NCBI GenBank assembly: GCA_963591995.1
Contig: CAVAUJ010000009.1
Location: 1-51,939 of the forward strand
Reading direction: 5' to 3'
DNA: 51,939 nucleotides
Source of the DNA: CAG-791 sp963591995
Lineage (GTDB): Bacteria; Bacillota; Clostridia; Lachnospirales; Lachnospiraceae
Position numbers and translations under genes: made by a program. The notes under the pieces are model-generated. The model ran no database searches, was not told the origin of the DNA, and worked only from the letters and a program-made list of their open reading frames with translations. Each line of letters opens with the position of its first letter. Within the stretch, counting starts at the first letter, position 1. Shown here piece by piece: positions 14,037 to 23,394 of the stretch.

Positions 14037-16972
14037 GCCTGCCGCAGCGCTTTGTCCACGTAATATCCTGTATAAGACCAATGGCACTGTGCCAGCTCCT
14101 CCGGCGTTCCGGCGGCCACAACCGTGCCGCCGCCGTCACCGCCCTCGGGTCCCATGTCAATGATGTAATCCGCGGTCTTGATCACATCCAGATTGTGCTC
14201 GATCACCACCACGCTGTTGCCTCCCTCCGTCAGCTTCTGCAGAATCTGCGTCAGCTTCCGGACGTCCTCGAAATGCAGGCCGGTGGTGGGCTCGTCGAGA
14301 ATGTAAATGGTCCTGCCGGTGGACCTTCGGGAGAGTTCCGCCGCCAGCTTGATGCGCTGGGCTTCGCCGCCGGAGAGCTCCGTGCTGGGCTGTCCCAGCT
14401 TCACATAGCCAAGACCCACGTCATACAGCGTCTGAATTTTATCCCGCACCGAGGGCACGTTCTCAAAGAATTTCACCGCCTCCTCGACCGTCATGTCCAG
14501 AACATCGTAAATGGTCTTCCCCTTGTAGCGGACCTCCAGCGTCTCGCGGTTGTAGCGCTTCCCCCCGCAGACCTCGCAGGGCACGTAGACGTCCGGCAGA
14601 AAGTGCATTTCGATCTTCAGAATGCCGTCTCCCGCACATGCCTCACATCGTCCGCCCTTCACATTAAAGGAAAAGCGTCCCTTGGTGTAGCCTCTTGCCC
14701 GGGCGTCCGTCGTACCCGCGAACAGCTCACGGATGGTATCAAACACCCCGGTATAGGTTGCCGGATTGGAGCGCGGCGTACGGCCGATGGGCGACTGGTC
14801 GATGTTGATGACCTTGTCCAGCTGCTCCGTTCCCTCCAGACTCTTATGCGGGCCCGGAATGGTCCGGGCGCGGTTCAGATCTCTTGCCAGCCGGTTGTAC
14901 AGGATCTCGTTGACAAGGGAGCTCTTCCCGGAGCCGGAAACGCCGGTGACAAGACACAGCACCCCCAGCGGAATGTCCACATCAATGTTCTTCAGATTGT
15001 TCATGGCGGCGCCCTTTAGGTGCAGCCAGCCGGTCGGCTCCCTGCGGGATGCCGGAACCGGAATCCTCTTCCTGCCGGACAGATACTGACCCGTGATCGA
15101 GGCCGGATTGGCCATGATCTCCTCCGCGCTCCCGCAGGCCACGATCTCTCCCCCGTGAGAGCCGGCTCCCGGACCCACGTCCACGATGTAGTCCGCGGCA
15201 CGCATCGTATCCTCATCGTGCTCCACCACGATGACGGTGTTCCACATATCCCGCAGACTCTTTAACGTCCGCAGCAGCTTGTCATTGTCCCGCTGGTGCA
15301 GTCCGATCGACGGCTCGTCCAGAATGTAGCAGACGCCGACCAGACCGGAGCCGATCTGGGTCGCCAGCCGGATGCGCTGGGCTTCCCCGCCGGAGAGGGT
15401 TCCGGTGGCCCGGGAGAGGGAGAGATAATCCAGACCGACATTTCCGAGAAAGCTGACCCGGCTGCGGATTTCCTTCAGAATCTGCTCCCCGATCCTCTGC
15501 TGCTGCGGATCAAGCTGCAGTCCGTTCACAAAGGTCAGAAGATCCCGGATCGAAAGACAGGTGACATCGTAGATGTTCTTCCCTCCCACGGTCACCGCCA
15601 GAGCCTCCTGCTTCAGGCGCTTCCCGCCGCATCGCTTGCAGGCACTGATCCGCATGTACTGCTCGTATTCCTGCCGCATGCGCTCACTGCTCTCCCGGTA
15701 ACGCCGATAGGTATTCTCCAGGAGTCCCTCAAAGGTAATCCGGTACGCCACCTTGCTGACGCTGGTCTGGCTCTTGTAATGGATCTCGAACTCCTCCGGG
15801 GAGCCGTTCATGAGAACATTTCTCGCTTCTTCCGGCAGATCCTTCCACGGTGTATCCAAGCGGAAGCAGAACCGCTCCGACAGCCCGAGCAGCATGGCAT
15901 TGGTCCAGCTCCCCTCCTTCATACAGCTGGCCCATCCCGGAACGGCAATGGCCCCCTCCCGAATGGATTTGTCCGTGTCCGGTATCATGAGCTCCGGATC
16001 GAATTCCATCTTATAGCCGATTCCGGCGCAGTCCGGGCACGCGCCGAACGGATTGTTGAAGGAGAAGCTCCTCGGCTCGATTTCCTGAATGGCAATGCCG
16101 CACTCCGGGCAGGCAAAATTCTGGGAAAACTGCAGAAGCTCTCCGCCCGGCACCTGTACCTGGGCCAGTCCTTCTGCCAGATTCAGGGCATTTTCCAGGG
16201 AATCCGTCAGTCTCCCTTCTATTCCGTCCCGCACCACCAGACGGTCCACCACGATCTCGATGCTGTGCTTGATGTTCTTATCCAGCGTGATCTCCTCGTC
16301 GGAGAGATCGTACTGGTTGCCGTCCACCCGGATGCGGACATAGCCGGCTCTCCTTGCCCGCTCGATCACCTTCTCGTGGCGTCCCTTCTTGCCGCGGACC
16401 ACCGGTGAGAGGATCAGAATTTTCGTCCCCTCCGGCAGCTGCTTCACCCGGTCCACCATCTGATCCACGGTCTGTCTGGCAATGACGCGGCCGCAGCTCG
16501 GGCAGTGCGGTATGCCGATTCGGGCATAGAGCAGGCGAAAATAATCATAGATTTCCGTCACCGTCCCCACCGTGGAACGCGGATTCCGGTTGGTCGATTT
16601 CTGGTCAATGGAAATGGCGGGAGAGAGGCCGTCGATCTGATCCACCTCCGGCTTCTCCATCTGTCCGAGAAACTGTCTGGCATAGGAGGAAAGCGACTCC
16701 ATGTAGCGTCTCTGTCCCTCCGCATAAATGGTATCAAAGGCAAGGCTTGACTTTCCCGAGCCGGAAAGACCCGTCAACACCACCAGCTCGTTCCGCGGAA
16801 TCGTCAGATCCACATTCTTGAGATTGTGCTCTCTGGCACCGCGAATGCGGATGCAATCCTCCTTGTGAATCAGGCTGCGCCGCTCCTGATCATGCTTCTT
16901 CTGTCCCTGCGCCAGCTCCTCCGCCTCGCGCAGCGCCGGCCAGTAATCCGGCTTCTTCATCTTCGCTGCCAT
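14027..16972 (-). CDS. uvrA: Excinuclease ABC subunit A
   Basis: UvrA recognises bulky DNA lesions and loads UvrB in nucleotide excision repair. The 981-aa protein has two ABC ATPase modules: Walker A GLSGSGKSS and GVSGSGKSS, signatures LSGGEAQRIRLA and LSGGEAQRIKLA, and the two zinc modules (CPEC...CPDC and CEAC...CEVC). The ATG at 16972 follows AGGAGAGGACG. Compared with typical UvrA, which starts close to the IRGAREHNLKN motif, this one has about 45 extra charged N-terminal residues (KKPDYWPALREAEELAQGQK region). It lies 88 bases downstream of uvrB in the same direction. The gap holds a GCGCACGTGCGC palindrome (17047-17058) and no terminator. Confidence 0.97.
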   Translation of the reverse strand: MAAKMKKPDYWPALREAEELAQGQKKHDQERRSLIHKEDCIRIRGAREHNLKNVDLTIPRNELVVLTGLSGSGKSSLAFDTIYAEGQRRYMESLSSYARQFLGQMEKPEVDQIDGLSPAISIDQKSTNRNPRSTVGTVTEIYDYFRLLYARIGIPHCPSCGRVIARQTVDQMVDRVKQLPEGTKILILSPVVRGKKGRHEKVIERARRAGYVRIRVDGNQYDLSDEEITLDKNIKHSIEIVVDRLVVRDGIEGRLTDSLENALNLAEGLAQVQVPGGELLQFSQNFACPECGIAIQEIEPRSFSFNNPFGACPDCAGIGYKMEFDPELMIPDTDKSIREGAIAVPGWASCMKEGSWTNAMLLGLSERFCFRLDTPWKDLPEEARNVLMNGSPEEFEIHYKSQTSVSKVAYRITFEGLLENTYRRYRESSERMRQEYEQYMRISACKRCGGKRLKQEALAVTVGGKNIYDVTCLSIRDLLTFVNGLQLDPQQQRIGEQILKEIRSRVSFLGNVGLDYLSLSRATGTLSGGEAQRIRLATQIGSGLVGVCYILDEPSIGLHQRDNDKLLRTLKSLRDMWNTVIVVEHDEDTMRAADYIVDVGPGAGSHGGEIVACGSAEEIMANPASITGQYLSGRKRIPVPASRREPTGWLHLKGAAMNNLKNIDVDIPLGVLCLVTGVSGSGKSSLVNEILYNRLARDLNRARTIPGPHKSLEGTEQLDKVINIDQSPIGRTPRSNPATYTGVFDTIRELFAGTTDARARGYTKGRFSFNVKGGRCEACAGDGILKIEMHFLPDVYVPCEVCGGKRYNRETLEVRYKGKTIYDVLDMTVEEAVKFFENVPSVRDKIQTLYDVGLGYVKLGQPSTELSGGEAQRIKLAAELSRRSTGRTIYILDEPTTGLHFEDVRKLTQILQKLTEGGNSVVVIEHNLDVIKTADYIIDMGPEGGDGGGTVVAAGTPEELAQCHWSYTGYYVDKALRQAHS

Positions 16973-17060
16973 CGTCCTCTCCTGCTCTTTTCTCTCACGC
17001 ATGCCTTCTCTGCCCGCAGGCCGCGGCATCGCGTGCGATTGCTCCTGCGCACGTGCGCGC

Positions 17061-19055
17061 TCACCTTCCGCCGGTAAGCTCCAGCAGATGCTTTTTCAGC
17101 TCCACCATCTGATCCCGCAGCTCGGCTGCCGCTTCGAAATTCAGCTCCGCAGCCGCCTTTTTCATCTGCTTCTCCACCTTGCGGATCAGCTGCTCCAGCT
17201 CCTGTTCGGACATCGACTCCGGATCCTTGGCAAAGCGCACCTGCTCCCTGCCGACCTCCCGGGAAATCGAGATCAGCTCACGAACCGCCTTCCGGATGGT
17301 CTGCGGCGTAATGCCGTGCTCCTTGTTGTAGGCTTCCTGGATCCCTCTGCGCCGCCCGGTCTCCTCTATGGCTCTTTGCATGGAATCCGTGATGTGATCC
17401 GCATACATGACAACGTGTCCGTCCGCGTTGCGGGCGGCGCGGCCGATGGTCTGCACCAGTGAGGTTTCCGACCGCAGGAAGCCTTCCTTGTCCGCGTCCA
17501 GAATCGCCACCAGCGCAATCTCCGGAATGTCCAGTCCCTCCCGCAGCAGGTTGATGCCGACGAGAACGTCGAACGCATCCAGGCGCATGTCCCGGATGAT
17601 CTCCGAGCGTTCCAGCGTGTCGATGTCCGAATGCAGATAGCGGACCCGGATCCCCGATTCCGCCAGATAATCCGTCAGATCCTCTGCCATTTTCTTGGTC
17701 AGCGTCGTGACCAGCACCTTGTTCCCGCAGTCTGTGGTCTTCCGGATCTCCGCGATCAGATCATCGACCTGTCCCTCGATCGGCCGCACATCAATTTCCG
17801 GATCCAGCAGTCCCGTGGGCCGGATGACCTGCTCCGCGCGCAGGAGCTCGTGCTCCTCCTCGTAGCCTCCCGGTGTGGCCGAGCAGAACAGCATTCGATC
17901 GATTTTCCGTTCGAACTCTTCGAAATTCAGCGGCCGGTTATCCAGTGCCGACGGCAGTCGGAAGCCGTAATTCACCAGATTCTCCTTGCGGTTCCGATCT
18001 CCGTGGTACATGGCCCCGATCTGCGGAACGGTGATGTGGGATTCGTCCACAATGATCAGGAAATCGTCGGGAAAGAAGTCCATCAGCGTCAGCGGCTCCG
18101 CTCCCGCCGGCATGAAATTCAGGTGTCTGGAATAATTCTCTATGCCGGAGCAGAAGCCGGTTTCCCGCATCATCTCAATGTCGAAATTCGTGCGCTCCGC
18201 AATTCTCTGCGCTTCGATGAGCTTGTCCTCGCCTTTGAAATAACGGACCCGCTCTTCCAGCTCCTTTTCAATGTTCTCGCAGGCCAGGTTGATCTTTTCC
18301 TGCGGCACAACGTAGTGGGAGGCCGGATAAATCATGACATGCTGAAGGCTGGCGTGCACCCGCCCCGTCACGATCTCCACCTCACAGATCCGGTCGATTT
18401 CGTCCCCGAAGAACTCCACCCGGATCAGGTATTCACTCCCCTGCGCGGGATAGATCTCCACCGTATCTCCGTGCACGCGGAAATTGCACCGCTCCATGAC
18501 CTGGTCGTTTCTCTTGTATTGAATGGCGATCAGCTCCCGGATGACATCGTCGCGGTCCAGCTGCATACCGGGCCGCAGGGAAATGGACATTCCCTTGAAC
18601 TCATCCGGCGAACCGAGGCCGTAGATGCAGGAGACACTGGCCACCACGATGACGTCCTGCCGCTCGGACAGGGACGCCGTCGCGGAGAGACGCAGCTTAT
18701 CAATTTCGTCGTTGATTGCCGAATCCTTGGCAATGTACGTGTCGGTCTGGGGCACGTAGGCCTCCGGCTGGTAATAGTCGTAATAGGAGACAAAGTATTC
18801 CACGGCATTCTCCGGGAAGAATTCCTTCATCTCTCCGTAAAGCTGCCCCGCCAGCGTCTTGTTGTGGGAGATGATCAGGGTCGGCCGGTTCAATGCCGCA
18901 ATGACATTCGCCATGGTGAAGGTCTTGCCCGAGCCGGTTACGCCCAGCAGCGTCTCGAACTGGTTTCCCTCCCGGAAGCCCTTCACCAGATCCGCAATGG
19001 CGCGGGGCTGATCTCCCGTCGGTTGAAATTCGGAATGCAAAACAAAGTGATCCAT
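17061..19055 (-). CDS. uvrB: Excinuclease ABC subunit B
   Basis: UvrB verifies damage and, with UvrC, directs incision. The 664-aa protein carries Walker A GVTGSGKTFT, the beta-hairpin region YYDYYQPEAYVP, Walker B VDESH, helicase motifs LREGLDIPE and QTIGRAARN, and the C-terminal UVR domain (residues about 620-660, MKKAAAELNFEAAAELRDQM). The ATG at 19055 is chosen because MDHFVLHSEFQPTGDQP is the usual family start and AGGACA precedes it; an upstream ATG at 19088 has no ribosome binding site. It is first in a uvrB-uvrA unit. A terminator at 19092-19128 separates it from the gene upstream. Confidence 0.97.
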   Translation of the reverse strand: MDHFVLHSEFQPTGDQPRAIADLVKGFREGNQFETLLGVTGSGKTFTMANVIAALNRPTLIISHNKTLAGQLYGEMKEFFPENAVEYFVSYYDYYQPEAYVPQTDTYIAKDSAINDEIDKLRLSATASLSERQDVIVVASVSCIYGLGSPDEFKGMSISLRPGMQLDRDDVIRELIAIQYKRNDQVMERCNFRVHGDTVEIYPAQGSEYLIRVEFFGDEIDRICEVEIVTGRVHASLQHVMIYPASHYVVPQEKINLACENIEKELEERVRYFKGEDKLIEAQRIAERTNFDIEMMRETGFCSGIENYSRHLNFMPAGAEPLTLMDFFPDDFLIIVDESHITVPQIGAMYHGDRNRKENLVNYGFRLPSALDNRPLNFEEFERKIDRMLFCSATPGGYEEEHELLRAEQVIRPTGLLDPEIDVRPIEGQVDDLIAEIRKTTDCGNKVLVTTLTKKMAEDLTDYLAESGIRVRYLHSDIDTLERSEIIRDMRLDAFDVLVGINLLREGLDIPEIALVAILDADKEGFLRSETSLVQTIGRAARNADGHVVMYADHITDSMQRAIEETGRRRGIQEAYNKEHGITPQTIRKAVRELISISREVGREQVRFAKDPESMSEQELEQLIRKVEKQMKKAAAELNFEAAAELRDQMVELKKHLLELTGGR

Positions 19056-19084
19056 TCTGATGTCCTGTCTCTTCCATGCAAAAT

Positions 19085-19128
19085 GCAAAACATGACCTGC
19101 GGCACTCTCATACTGTACCGCAGGTCAT
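19085..19128 (-). terminator. Intrinsic terminator upstream of uvrB
   Basis: On the minus strand ATGACCTGCGG pairs perfectly with CCGCAGGTCAT across a 15-base loop, followed by GTTTTGCATTTTGC. It ends transcription of the zinc-ribbon gene at 19164-20552. Confidence 0.75.
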
Positions 19129-19163
19129 CCCATTCGTCCATTATTTTCGAATATATGTTCGTT

Positions 19164-20552
19164 TCACCTTCTGCGTCCGCCGTGTCCCGGACCGCCTCCC
19201 TGCGGGCCGGAATTGCCCGGCTGGTTCTTCCGGATGGGCGTGCGGGTTTCTACCGTCCGCACATAGGTGTCCCGCCGCAGCGTGACGGATGATTTGTCCT
19301 GATCCAGATAATATGCTGCCCCTCTTGCCTGCGCCACCGGACGCATCTGCCCCCGCAGGACAGCCAGCGTGATGCCGCCCACCACCAGTGCCAGTCCCGC
19401 TGCAACGGCAAGGAGCGAGCCCGTCAGTTCCGTGTTCATCAGCAGCATGATCGCCGTAAAGAAGGCGAAGACGGCGACAGCGACCCCCGCGAACCAGGCG
19501 GCGGATTTTGCCGGATCGATCGGAAGATTGCCCGTCATCTTCCCGGTCTGGCCGTTCATGGCGAACAGAAAATCCTGCTCGTTCCACCTCGTGTACAGGA
19601 GCCAGGCCGGCATCAGGGCATAATCGGTTCCGGTGTGCGACACCGCAGCATTTCTGCTCTTCTCCTGCACGGAGCTGTATCCGCCGACGCTCTTGCGCAG
19701 CTCATCACAGGCGGTTGCCACAGCGCGCTCATCCGCCTTTTTCTGCAGCGCCTCCGGCTCGACATCGTATTTGTTGGCGAGATATCCCGGCAGATATTCC
19801 AGCTCGAACCCGGCAAGTTTGTCATAATGGTAGGGCTCTATGGAGTCCATGAGATCGTCCGGTATGCTGCTGCAGGCATCGCAGGGAATCCGGTCAAAAT
19901 ACATCTCTCCGGCGCGCTGCACATCGTAAATCTTCGTCCGTGTTACCTCAAAATCTCCCTCTGTATGCGTCGAACTCTGTCCGCATTCAAAGGTCATCTT
20001 CGCCTGCACCTTTCCGCCGAAGAGCCAGTAAGGGACATAGACCCCCTTGATCTCCTGCAGATGGTTGCCGTCGGTGAAGGATTTCGGCAGCAGCTTTTTG
20101 CCCTTATAGTATTCCTTCAGGCTCTCGATCGCCTGTTCTTTCGTATTGGCAAAGGGAATGACGTAATCCGGGCTGCGGCCGATGGAGAACTGTTCCGGAA
20201 TCACCATGGGATTGCCGCAATACGGACAGGTCGTCGCCGCTGTCGAAGCATCGGCGATCAGCTCTGCACCGCAGTTCCCGCAATGATATACCCGGAGTCC
20301 GGACGTATCGCCGCCCCAATTCTCCCCCGCAACCGTTTCTACGTTCGGTGCCTCTGCTGCGCATTCCTCTGCCGGGGGCGCCGCCGGGGACTGCCCGGCT
20401 GCCCTTCGGTTTTTCTCCTCGTAGGCCTTCTTCACCTCTTCAATGGTAAAGATGCTGTCACAATAATCGCATTTCACCTTGCCCGTGGCGGCATCAAAAT
20501 GCACCGGACCGCCGCAGTTGGGGCAGGTATAATTCGTAACCTGCTGTGCCAT
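19164..20552 (-). CDS. TFIIB-type zinc-ribbon membrane protein (YdjG-like)
   Basis: A 462-aa protein with two zinc ribbons in its first 130 residues (CPNCGG...CDYCDS and CGNCGAEL...CPYCGNPM), a long middle domain (KGVYVPYWLFGGKV, TRTKIYDVQRAG), two adjacent membrane helices near residues 345-395 (WFAGVAVAVFAFFTAIMLLM and LLAVAAGLALVVGGITLAVL), and a Gly/Arg/Pro-rich tail. The ATG at 20552 follows AGGAGAAGACGCG. It is downstream of the SPFH gene. In Bacillus a similar membrane zinc-ribbon protein, YdjG, recruits the SPFH protein YdjI next to PspA in an envelope-stress operon; the role here is inferred by that parallel. Automated labels of PriA-like helicase for this family reflect only the zinc ribbon. 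Confidence 0.8.
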   Translation of the reverse strand: MAQQVTNYTCPNCGGPVHFDAATGKVKCDYCDSIFTIEEVKKAYEEKNRRAAGQSPAAPPAEECAAEAPNVETVAGENWGGDTSGLRVYHCGNCGAELIADASTAATTCPYCGNPMVIPEQFSIGRSPDYVIPFANTKEQAIESLKEYYKGKKLLPKSFTDGNHLQEIKGVYVPYWLFGGKVQAKMTFECGQSSTHTEGDFEVTRTKIYDVQRAGEMYFDRIPCDACSSIPDDLMDSIEPYHYDKLAGFELEYLPGYLANKYDVEPEALQKKADERAVATACDELRKSVGGYSSVQEKSRNAAVSHTGTDYALMPAWLLYTRWNEQDFLFAMNGQTGKMTGNLPIDPAKSAAWFAGVAVAVFAFFTAIMLLMNTELTGSLLAVAAGLALVVGGITLAVLRGQMRPVAQARGAAYYLDQDKSSVTLRRDTYVRTVETRTPIRKNQPGNSGPQGGGPGHGGRRR

Positions 20553-20633
20553 CGCGTCTTCTCCTGGATTCTCGATGCTCCCTGGTGCGTCGCACCAGTA
20601 CATCCGTAATTGTCAGTGCGCCGTTCCTCCGGT

Positions 20634-20673
20634 ACATCGCTTGCAAAACAGCCGGCTATTTTGCAAACGATGT
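20634..20673. repeat. Dispersed intergenic repeat, palindromic copy (copy B)
   Basis: ACATCGCTTGCAAAA at 20634 pairs with TTTTGCAAACGATGT ending at 20673, with an inner AGCCGGCT. It begins directly after the stop codon of the SPFH gene. The same core occurs as half elements at 3602 and 46424. With its GC inner stem but no T-run it could still mark the 3' end of the SPFH message. The rest of the gap up to 20552 shows nothing further. Confidence 0.7.
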
Positions 20674-20674
20674 G

Positions 20675-21892
20675 CTAGGCTCTGGGGCTTCCGCAGTTCT
20701 GGCAGAATTTACCGGTGTTGCCGCCCTGTCCGCAGGAAGGGCAGGTCCAGGGGCCGGCCGGCTGCGGCTTCGCACTCCCGCAGTTCTGGCAGAATCGTCC
20801 GGTGTTGCCGCCTTGTCCGCACGAAGGGCAGGTCCAGGCGCCGGCCGGCTGCATCTGCGGCGCATTCTGCGGTACCGCAGCCTGCTGCTGGGCGCCCATC
20901 TGGAAGAGCTGTGCTGCGTTGACGCCGCCCGCCTGCTGGGCCATGTTCATACCGGCAAAGCCCATCATGGCGCCGTTCGTATTCCGGGCCGCGTCCTGCA
21001 TGGCCTGGGCCTGCGCCGCGGTCAGCGTCGCTGCCGCCATCCCCGGGTTCTGGTAAACCGCATTGCGCTGCAGCTCCTTGATCATCTTCTCATCGTCTTC
21101 GTTGGCCTTGAGGCTCGATACGCCGAAGGCCGAAATGACGATGCCGTAGGTCTTTCCCCAGGAATCGGACAGAACGCGGTTCAGCGCACGGGCCAGATCG
21201 TCCGCATGGGCCGGAACGGCACTGTAGCGCACGCCCTGTTCGGAAATCTCGGCGAATGCCGGCTGAAGCGCCGTCAGCAGCTCCGATTTGAGCTGGGAAT
21301 CAATCCGGTCTCTGGTATAGCTCTCTGTCACATTGCCGCATACGTTCTTGTAGAACAGGATGGGATCCTCGATGCGGTAGGCATACTCGCCAAAGCAGGT
21401 GATGGAGATGTCCACATCCAGTCCGATCTTATTGTCCACCACGCGGAAGGGAACCGGATTGGCGGTTCCGTATTTGTTCCCGATGATCTCCTTGGTGTTG
21501 AAATAGTACACCCGCTGATCCACAGCCGTATCGCCGCCAAAGCCGACGCGCTTGACAAATGCCTGAAAGGAGGCCGAAAGGCTGCCCTGCAGATTTCCGG
21601 CAAAGATCGACGGGGACGCCGCGCTGTCGAACACGAACTCGCCCGGCTCCGCACACACCTCCACGATCTTTCCCTGCTCTACGATGATCATGCACTGCCC
21701 GTCATTGACCGCCACGATGGAGCCGTTGGAGATCACGTTATCGGTGCCGTGGTTGCGGGCTCTTGCCTGTTTGCGTTTCATCCCCTTTGTCACCAGGGTT
21801 TTCGCATCCATGGAATCGCAGTAAAAATACTCTCTCCACTGATCCGCCAGTACCGAAGATGCTGCGCTTATGCCAACCTGTAAAAGTCCCAT
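20675..21892 (-). CDS. SPFH/Band-7 protein with two C-terminal zinc ribbons (YdjI-like)
   Basis: A 405-aa protein. Residues about 25-265 match the SPFH protein family sometimes labelled virion core protein-like and exemplified by Bacillus YdjI; such proteins build membrane-associated scaffolds. An Ala/Gln/Met-rich linker (about 275-350) follows, and the last 52 residues are two nearly identical zinc ribbons (WTCPSCGQGGNTG, FCQNCGS), encoded by a 78-bp tandem duplication. There is no membrane helix, so it probably needs a partner; the membrane zinc-ribbon protein encoded next (19164-20552) is the obvious one. The start is the ATG at 21892, from which MGLLQVGISAASSVLADQWR fits the family. Confidence 0.85.
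   Translation of the reverse strand: MGLLQVGISAASSVLADQWREYFYCDSMDAKTLVTKGMKRKQARARNHGTDNVISNGSIVAVNDGQCMIIVEQGKIVEVCAEPGEFVFDSAASPSIFAGNLQGSLSASFQAFVKRVGFGGDTAVDQRVYYFNTKEIIGNKYGTANPVPFRVVDNKIGLDVDISITCFGEYAYRIEDPILFYKNVCGNVTESYTRDRIDSQLKSELLTALQPAFAEISEQGVRYSAVPAHADDLARALNRVLSDSWGKTYGIVISAFGVSSLKANEDDEKMIKELQRNAVYQNPGMAAATLTAAQAQAMQDAARNTNGAMMGFAGMNMAQQAGGVNAAQLFQMGAQQQAAVPQNAPQMQPAGAWTCPSCGQGGNTGRFCQNCGSAKPQPAGPWTCPSCGQGGNTGKFCQNCGSPRA
20695..20850. repeat. 78-bp tandem duplication encoding twin zinc ribbons
   Basis: Two adjacent 78-base units inside the 3' end of the SPFH gene encode 26-residue zinc ribbons differing at only a few residues (AWTCPSC...GRFCQNC against PWTCPSC...GKFCQNC). 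The near-identity at the DNA level suggests a recent duplication. Confidence 0.8.
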
Positions 21893-21963
21893 CCAGTCCC
21901 CCTTTTCCGCGCCGGAAGCACCGGCGTCTGTGCACCGCCTGTGTTCTGAGTCCTATGCATGCA

Positions 21964-23364
21964 TTATTCCATATCTGCCGTATTTTTAGAAGATGCTCCG
22001 CTCTCCTGCACAGCACCCGCCTTCTCTCCTGCGGTCTGTGCCGCTCGGAAGGCCGCCGCGGCATTCTCCGGATAGGCAAAGGAAGCCTCTACCTCGATGC
22101 TCTGTGCCGCCTCCGCCAGAACTCCGTAGGGATTCTGGCCGCCCAGCGCCTCCATGCCGACGGCCTCGTCTGCGGCCAGCCGCGCCAGCACCTCCCGGTT
22201 GTTGACGCACTCCGCGCCGTCCGCCGCCATCTGCTCCATGACATCCTCGTCGGCGGTCAGCGTCAGAATGATATCCTTCACCAGCGTTTTGTTGTCCGTC
22301 CCTGCCGCGGCGCAGATCCAGCTTCCTCCCCAGAAGAAGCTCGCGGGTCCCTTTACCAGACCCCAGCCGCCGGCATTCGCAACCGTCCCCTCTTCATCGG
22401 CATGCATGGCATCCCGGATGAACCAGAGCGGTCCCAGATATGCAAACACCTGTGAATCTTCATAAAAGCCGCTGTCCCACTCGCCGCTCCAGAGCATGGC
22501 CGTCCCGGTTTCCTCTTTTTCAAGGAGTTCCATCGAATCCGCAATCCAGCTCTGCAGTCCGGCATCCTCTGCATCGCCGTGTGTCTTTGCATCTGCCGCT
22601 TCCGTACCGCCGGCCTCTCCGCAGACATAGGCCCTGCAGGTGTCATACACGGTGGCCGTCATGCGGTATCCTGCCGTCTTCACCCTCTCTGCCGTCTGCA
22701 TAAAGGCATCCCAGTCCTTTGCCGCCTCCTGAACCTCCAGGGGGTCCTCGGTCCCCAGTGCCTTCTTTGCAACGGCACGGTTGTAGAGAAGTCCCGCAGA
22801 GCAGGCCTGCCAGGCTGCTCCCCGCAACGCACCGTTTTCATCCGTGACAACCTTCCGGGTGAAATCGTATTGGGAGGACAGCTCCTCCCCGGCAATGCCG
22901 AGCGTAGACAGCTTCAATGCCCTCTTCGTCTCCCCCGCGGTATACCGCGCGGCATTCTCCGCGTCCACGAGGAAAATATCCACCTTTTCCGCCGGCGCCG
23001 CTTCCTCGTTTTGCGCCAAAGCCGCATCCAGGCTCTCCTCGTAGGCCCCGTCCTCCGCCGGCGTTACGTGAAAGCGAACGGTCACCTCGCCGATTCGCCC
23101 GGTTTCCTCATCCACGGCCTCATAATCCGGATAATATTGCTCCAGACAGCGCCGGAATTCCGTATCCCAGCAATAAATGTTCAGCACGGTTCCGCCGTCG
23201 CTCGCCGTCTCTTTTTCTGTCTCTTCCGTGGAGGCGTCCCGGTTCTCTTCGCCGGAGCTTCCTTCGGAAGGGACCTTTGCATTCTCCCCGGCAGCCCCAC
23301 ACCCTGCCATTACCAGTACTGCCAGGACCGCACCCAGAAGCCGGCTTCCATACCGTCTCTTCAT
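21964..23364 (-). CDS. Extracellular solute-binding lipoprotein (orphan)
   Basis: A 466-aa lipoprotein: a basic N-terminus, hydrophobic core LLGAVLAVLVMAGC with lipobox VMAGC (Cys 22), then a Glu/Ser/Thr-rich linker and a family-1-type solute-binding fold (TVLNIYCWDTEFRRC, GGWGLVKGPASFFWGGSWICAAA). Proteins of this group usually bind carbohydrates for ABC importers. No permease or ATPase gene is nearby; instead it follows ctpA by 30 bases in the same direction. The ribosome binding site is weak. It could serve transporter subunits encoded elsewhere or have a sensory or envelope role. The long, low-complexity C-terminus (AAAAFRAAQTAGEKAG) is unlike most family members. Confidence 0.82.
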   Translation of the reverse strand: MKRRYGSRLLGAVLAVLVMAGCGAAGENAKVPSEGSSGEENRDASTEETEKETASDGGTVLNIYCWDTEFRRCLEQYYPDYEAVDEETGRIGEVTVRFHVTPAEDGAYEESLDAALAQNEEAAPAEKVDIFLVDAENAARYTAGETKRALKLSTLGIAGEELSSQYDFTRKVVTDENGALRGAAWQACSAGLLYNRAVAKKALGTEDPLEVQEAAKDWDAFMQTAERVKTAGYRMTATVYDTCRAYVCGEAGGTEAADAKTHGDAEDAGLQSWIADSMELLEKEETGTAMLWSGEWDSGFYEDSQVFAYLGPLWFIRDAMHADEEGTVANAGGWGLVKGPASFFWGGSWICAAAGTDNKTLVKDIILTLTADEDVMEQMAADGAECVNNREVLARLAADEAVGMEALGGQNPYGVLAEAAQSIEVEASFAYPENAAAAFRAAQTAGEKAGAVQESGASSKNTADME

Positions 23365-23394
23365 AAAAATGTCACTGTCTCTTCGTAGAATGTC

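Noticed and set aside
13059..14087. 342-codon minus-strand frame overlapping the kinase N-terminus and the HTH-like gene
   Set aside because: It conflicts with the kinase frame (catalytic motifs intact) and with the HTH-like gene, which has a good start signal; the product has no domain.
19164..20552. PriA-type helicase for the zinc-ribbon membrane protein
   Set aside because: There are no helicase motifs; only the zinc ribbons resemble PriA, and two membrane helices are present.
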